DNA from: JAIPEI01 sp041685835
GTDB lineage: Bacteria; Desulfobacterota; DSM-4660; Desulfatiglandales; HGW-15
DNA length: 8,881 bases
Direction of reading: 5' to 3'
NCBI GenBank assembly: GCA_041685835.1
Contig: JAWLEX010000120.1
Location: 1 to 8,881 of the forward strand
Positions 6,588 through 8,881 of the stretch are shown piece by piece (the stretch's first letter is position 1; every line of letters begins with the position of its first letter). The notes beneath the pieces are model-generated. The model was not told the origin of the DNA. It saw only the letters and a program-made list of their open reading frames with translations, and ran no database searches. The position numbers and the translations under genes are program-made.

Positions 6588-6616
6588 CGTGGTTCGTGGC
6601 CCGTGCGTGGTTCGTG
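6588..6616. repeat. Direct repeat CGTGGTTCGTG after the protease gene
   Basis: The 11-base word CGTGGTTCGTG occurs at 6588-6598 and again at 6606-6616, with CCGTG between, starting five bases after the protease stop codon. It is built on a TTCGTG core, the complement of the CACGAA core in the repeat at 8753-8779. It does not form a terminator. Confidence 0.6.
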
Positions 6617-6710
6617 TTCGATTCCCCTTCCCCATGACATGGATACGACTCCTGGAGTCCTGGAAAAGGAAAAATTTGACTCCCCACCCCCACCTGTGCT
6701 AATCGATATT

Positions 6711-6730
6711 ATGAATGAGAATTCATTCAT
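6711..6730. promoter_or_regulatory. FadR-like (TetR family) operator palindrome upstream of etfBA
   Basis: ATGAATGAGAATTCATTCAT is two perfect 8-base inverted arms around GAAT. The inner 18 bases have the half-sites TGAATGA and TCATTCA spaced by four. As I recall it, the operator of the B. subtilis TetR-family fatty-acid regulator FadR (YsiA) is TGAATGAMTANTCATTCA, whose regulon includes etfB-etfA. All 14 arm positions agree here, and on the minus strand three of the four centre positions also agree. It covers the probable start site of promoter P1, the position expected for a repressor released by long-chain acyl-CoA. The regulator gene is not in this window. Confidence 0.55.
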
Positions 6731-6850
6731 TATTTGTCCGTGTTGCCGTGTAAATGGAAGCGCGCCTATTGATCATTCAGGCCTGATCCGTTATAAAGTC
6801 CCGGAAGCGGCAGGGACTGAGAAACCGAATAACTCGAGGAGGATTATCAG

Positions 6851-7630
6851 ATGAATATCGTGGTTTGTGTTAAACGGGTCCCCATGACCCAGGAGGTGGA
6901 CCTCGAAATAGACGCCTCAAAAAAGGATCTCAAAAAGGACATGCTGGCCTACGTCCTCAACGAGTGGGACAACTACGCCGTTGAGGAGGCGATCCAGCTC
7001 AAGGAGAAGACAGGCGGTACTGTCGTGGCAATCACCGTCGGCACGGAGGATGACGAAGAGGTGCTTCGCCGGTGTCTGGCCATGGGCGCGGACAAGGCCA
7101 TACGTGTTGACCCGGGGGAGCGCGCCATGGACGCACTGGTCAAGTCCCGGATCCTTGCTGAAGTAATCAAGGGTCTCGAGCACGACCTCATCCTCACGGG
7201 TGTCCAGTCTGACGACGTAAACGACGGCATGGTGGGCATTCTTCTGGCCGAGCAACTGGACGTCCCGCACGCCGCCGTGGTGACCGGGATCGACCCCCAG
7301 GACAAAGAGGCCACAATCAAGGTGGAACTCGAGGGGGGCATGGATGAGGTGTCCAAGGTGAGCCTTCCGGCCGTGCTCAGTATTCAGACCGGAATAAATG
7401 AGCCCAGGTACGTCTCCATCATGGGCATCCGCAAGGCCGCCAAGAAAGAACTCAATGTGATGGACCTGGGGGACCTCGGGATCGGCGGGGACGAACTCAT
7501 GCCGATGATCACAGTGGAAGAGTACTTCCTGCCGCCTGAGACAGAAGGCGCGGAGATGATCGAGGGAGACGCGGCCGCCGTAGCGGAACAAATCCTCAAG
7601 ATCATAAAGGAAAAGGGGGTGAGCATATAA
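6851..7630 (+). CDS. etfB: Electron transfer flavoprotein, beta subunit
   Basis: The 259-residue product is the beta subunit of an ETF heterodimer, which carries electrons from flavin dehydrogenases such as acyl-CoA dehydrogenases toward the quinone pool or another acceptor. It begins MNIVVCVKRVPMTQEVDL, with LNEWDNYAVEEAIQLKEK (36-53), the alternating strand-helix fold, and GVQSDD (117-122) in the nucleotide-binding region. The recognition-loop region LPAVLSIQTGINEPRYVSI (172-190) is followed by MGIRKAAKKEL. Length is typical (about 250-260). The nucleotide motif reads SDDVNDGMVGILLAEQL rather than the canonical DDDxxQTG or the DGDTAQVGP type of many bifurcating ETFs, so the group (AMP- or second-FAD-binding) cannot be fixed by eye. 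The strong AGGAGG decides the start. Its stop shares one base with the etfA start. Confidence 0.96.
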   Translation: MNIVVCVKRVPMTQEVDLEIDASKKDLKKDMLAYVLNEWDNYAVEEAIQLKEKTGGTVVAITVGTEDDEEVLRRCLAMGADKAIRVDPGERAMDALVKSRILAEVIKGLEHDLILTGVQSDDVNDGMVGILLAEQLDVPHAAVVTGIDPQDKEATIKVELEGGMDEVSKVSLPAVLSIQTGINEPRYVSIMGIRKAAKKELNVMDLGDLGIGGDELMPMITVEEYFLPPETEGAEMIEGDAAAVAEQILKIIKEKGVSI

Positions 7631-8598
7631 TGGGCGAGATCTTCGTACTAGTGGAACACAGACAAGGAGAGCTTCGTGACATTTCATACGAGATGCTGTG
7701 GAAAGCGGACGAGCTGTGTAAAGAGCTTTCCCACACCTTGACCGCTGTCGTGATGGTGGGGAAAGATGAGCCGTTCCTGGGCGATATCGCCGAGCGGGCC
7801 GACAGGGTCCTGGTGGTGGAAGACGGCAGGCTCGAGGAGTTCAACGCGGACCTGTACAAGGGGATCCTTCTTTCTCTGATTCAGGAGCACAAGCCTTTTA
7901 TGGTGCTGATGCCCCACTCCCCATGGGGAATGGACCTGGCCCCGGCCCTGTCGATCAAGGCGGGCTTCCCCCTGGCCACGGACTGCGTGGACATCCTTAT
8001 GGAGGAGGGAAAACCCAAGGTGGTGCGTCAGATTTATACCGGGAAGATCTTCTCCAGGGTCGCGTTCAAGGAGGCCGGGACTTACGTGATCACGGTCCGT
8101 GCGAGCGCCTTTCCGCCGGACAAGGCCGAAGGCCGTGCGGGTGAGGTGGTCAAGGTGGAAGCGCCACCGGACCTGCCCGAACCGCGCCGCCGATTCGTGG
8201 CCTTTGAGGATGCGGGGGCAGGGGCCGTGGACATCACCCAGGCCGATCTGCTCGTTTCCGTGGGCCGCGGTGTGGGCGAAGCGGACAACATCGAGGTGGT
8301 GAAGGAGCTGGCCGGGAAAATGGGCGGCCTGATCTCCTGCTCCAGGCCGGTTGTGGACAAGAACTGGCTTCCCAAGTATCACCAGGTGGGAACGTCCGGC
8401 AAATCCGTAAAGCCCAAGGTCTACCTGGCCCTGGGCATCAGCGGGGCATTCCAGCACGTGGCGGGAATCACCGGCGCCGGGACCGTCATCGCCGTCAACA
8501 AGGACAAGAAGGCCCCCATCTTCCGGGTGGCCAACTACGGTGTTGTGGACGACTTGTTCAACGTGGTGGAGGCCCTCAAGGCCCAGTTGGCGGGCTAG
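7630..8598 (+). CDS. etfA: Electron transfer flavoprotein, alpha subunit
   Basis: The 322-residue product is the FAD-binding alpha subunit of the ETF. The N-terminal domain (1-185) begins MGEIFVLVEHRQGEL. The C-terminal FAD domain shows SRPVVDKNWLP (238-248), HQVGTSGKSVKPKVYLALG (251-269) with GISGAFQH (269-276), then VNKDKKAPIF (289-298) and NYGVVDDLF (302-310), the expected FAD-contact order. Length is normal (about 310-330). TAATG joins it to etfB, and GGGGGTGA (7615-7622) lies seven bases before the ATG, so the subunits should be made in equal amounts. No acyl-CoA dehydrogenase, ETF:quinone oxidoreductase or FeS reductase gene follows in the window, so the electron partners are not visible. 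Confidence 0.97.
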   Translation: MGEIFVLVEHRQGELRDISYEMLWKADELCKELSHTLTAVVMVGKDEPFLGDIAERADRVLVVEDGRLEEFNADLYKGILLSLIQEHKPFMVLMPHSPWGMDLAPALSIKAGFPLATDCVDILMEEGKPKVVRQIYTGKIFSRVAFKEAGTYVITVRASAFPPDKAEGRAGEVVKVEAPPDLPEPRRRFVAFEDAGAGAVDITQADLLVSVGRGVGEADNIEVVKELAGKMGGLISCSRPVVDKNWLPKYHQVGTSGKSVKPKVYLALGISGAFQHVAGITGAGTVIAVNKDKKAPIFRVANYGVVDDLFNVVEALKAQLAG

Positions 8599-8601
8599 TC
8601 T

Positions 8602-8618
8602 CCGTTATGGCATAACGG
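8602..8618. repeat. Inverted repeat just after etfA, possible weak terminator
   Basis: CCGTTATG and CATAACGG are perfect 8-base arms around a single G, starting three bases after the etfA stop. As RNA it would fold as a 6-bp stem (CCGTTA / TAACGG) with a TGGCA loop. The following CGCACTCTTCTTGCCTTT is pyrimidine-rich but lacks a continuous T-run, so termination is possible but unproven. Confidence 0.4.
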
Positions 8619-8659
8619 CGCACTCTTCTTGCCTTTCGAACAAGCGTATCCAGGGTCAC

Positions 8660-8737
8660 GGGACGGCGGGTGATCAGCAGACGGCCGTTGCGCCTTATGA
8701 TAGCTGCGGTCACGTGGAAGTGAGGTTTTTTCCGCAC
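8660..8737 (-). pseudogene. N-terminal remnant of a mutT-like Nudix hydrolase gene
   Basis: On the minus strand, 26 codons from a GTG at 8737 read VRKKPHFHVTAAIIRRNG then RLLITRRP. This is the first beta-sheet segment of MutT-type 8-oxo-dGTP diphosphatases (compare the VTAAII...G.ILI..R pattern). The expected continuation, a GLWEFPGGK strand and the Nudix box with its catalytic glutamates, is missing: the frame runs on through an arginine-rich, unrecognised segment to a stop at 8576, inside the end of etfA. No ribosome site precedes the GTG. The simplest reading is a gene cut off by deletion or rearrangement. The match is short and made by eye, so chance cannot be fully excluded. Confidence 0.55.
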
Positions 8738-8752
8738 GTTTGCATTTTTTTC

Positions 8753-8779
8753 ACCACGAAGGACACGAAGAACACGAAG
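8753..8779. repeat. Three tandem 9-bp CACGAAG repeats
   Basis: ACCACGAAG, GACACGAAG and AACACGAAG follow one another exactly, preceded by a run of seven T and a CACC. Runs of this kind (CACGAAG every nine bases) are seen between genes in many environmental deltaproteobacterial and related genomes. Their function is unknown to me. The period is far too short for a CRISPR array. Confidence 0.75.
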
Positions 8780-8789
8780 AAATACTAAG

Positions 8790-8805
8790 GCGGGCCCTTG
8801 CCCGC
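8790..8805. terminator. GC-rich hairpin beyond the CACGAAG repeats
   Basis: GCGGGC (8790-8795) pairs perfectly with GCCCGC (8800-8805) around CCTT. Read on the plus strand it is followed by AACCC, with no T-run. Read on the minus strand it is followed by CTTAGTATTT, a weak T-rich tail. It may be a poor terminator for minus-strand transcription entering from beyond the window, or part of the intergenic repeat block. Confidence 0.3.
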
Positions 8806-8881
8806 AACCCAAAGCCAATGAGCACTGGCGCGAAGAATGAGCGTCCTGTTTGGTTTCTTCGGGATCGAAATCGCTATCGGG
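8806..8881. other. Window end: no gene seen, ATCG-rich repeat begins
   Basis: No coding region is recognisable. The last 21 bases contain GGGATCGAAATCG followed by CTATCGGG, an ATCG-rich, partly self-complementary run (GGGATCGA against TATCGGG-type elements) of a kind that often forms longer degenerate arrays between genes. It is cut by the window edge, so its size cannot be judged. Confidence 0.3.

Larger units (their letters stand above)
6584..6850 (+). promoter_or_regulatory. Regulatory gap upstream of etfB, two promoter candidates
   Basis: No gene is seen in this 267-base gap. Promoter candidate P1 is TTGACT (6676-6681), a 16-base spacer and GCTAAT (6698-6703) with an extended TG (6695-6696); its start near 6710 falls at the edge of the palindrome at 6711-6730. 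Candidate P2 is TTGATC (6769-6774), a 17-base spacer and TATAAA (6792-6797), giving a leader of about 47 bases. Within P2's spacer lies the perfect palindrome TCAGGCCTGA (6777-6786), and just after its -10 the inverted repeat AGTCCC / GGGACT (6797-6802 and 6813-6818). The odd palindrome GACTCCTGGAGTC is at 6647-6659. A strong ribosome site AGGAGG (6837-6842) is eight bases before the etfB ATG. No strong T-tailed terminator separates the protease gene from etfB. Confidence 0.5.

Noticed and set aside
6603..6854. 83-codon plus-strand open frame in the gap before etfB
   Set aside because: It runs through the repeat, operator and promoter candidates, has no ribosome site or family resemblance, and overlaps the etfB start.
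6917..8457. Two 256-257 codon minus-strand open frames opposite etfB and etfA
   Set aside because: Antisense shadows in high-GC coding DNA. The histidine-rich translations have no recognisable motif.
8602..8618. Integron attC-like or phage attachment site
   Set aside because: The GTTATG/CATAAC arms do not fit the attC core pattern, and there is no integrase, cassette or target duplication nearby.
8753..8779. Possible CRISPR array
   Set aside because: Units of 9 bases without spacers are simple tandem repeats. No cas genes are present.

Overview
The window looks like chromosomal DNA of a GC-rich, anaerobic-type deltaproteobacterium (Desulfobacterota in the broad sense). This is inferred from the gene order rplU-rpmA-obg-proB-nadD-rsfS, the protein sequences, an etfBA pair of the kind common in syntrophic and sulfate-reducing lineages, and the CACGAAG / TTCGTG simple repeats between genes. 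No species can be named from the sequence alone.

Layout. (1) Bases 1-1052 are an accessory patch on the minus strand, visibly more AT-rich than the rest. It holds a two-gene DUF4258 / YgiT-type zinc-finger module, probably toxin-antitoxin, with its own sigma70-like promoter. Upstream of it is a frameshifted and truncated remnant of an AAA/DUF4143-type ATPase. (2) Bases 1118-6583 are a plus-strand housekeeping cluster behind one sigma70-like promoter: ribosomal proteins L21 and L27, the ribosome-assembly GTPase Obg, glutamate 5-kinase, nicotinate-nucleotide adenylyltransferase, ribosome silencing factor RsfS, and a secreted BepA-like M48 metalloprotease with TPR repeats. From obg onward the genes overlap or nearly touch. 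(3) Bases 6584-6850 are a regulatory gap with short direct repeats, two promoter candidates and a near-perfect palindrome whose half-sites match the TetR-type FadR operator. (4) Bases 6851-8598 are etfB and etfA, the two subunits of an electron transfer flavoprotein, translationally coupled. (5) Bases 8599-8881 hold no intact gene: an inverted repeat after etfA, the first 26 codons of a decayed mutT-like Nudix gene on the minus strand, a triple 9-bp CACGAAG repeat, a GC hairpin, and the start of an ATCG-rich repeat that runs off the end.

How it works together. The first plus-strand cluster joins translation (L21, L27, Obg, RsfS) to proline and NAD biosynthesis and outer-membrane quality control. 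The ETF pair is a separate unit that would carry electrons from acyl-CoA dehydrogenases. The FadR-like operator over its probable transcription start suggests control by acyl-CoA, which is the most informative regulatory observation here. I found no clearly new multi-gene system. The points most worth following are the etf operator, the compact TA-like pair whose zinc-finger partner lacks a DNA-binding domain, and the decayed genes flanking the conserved blocks.
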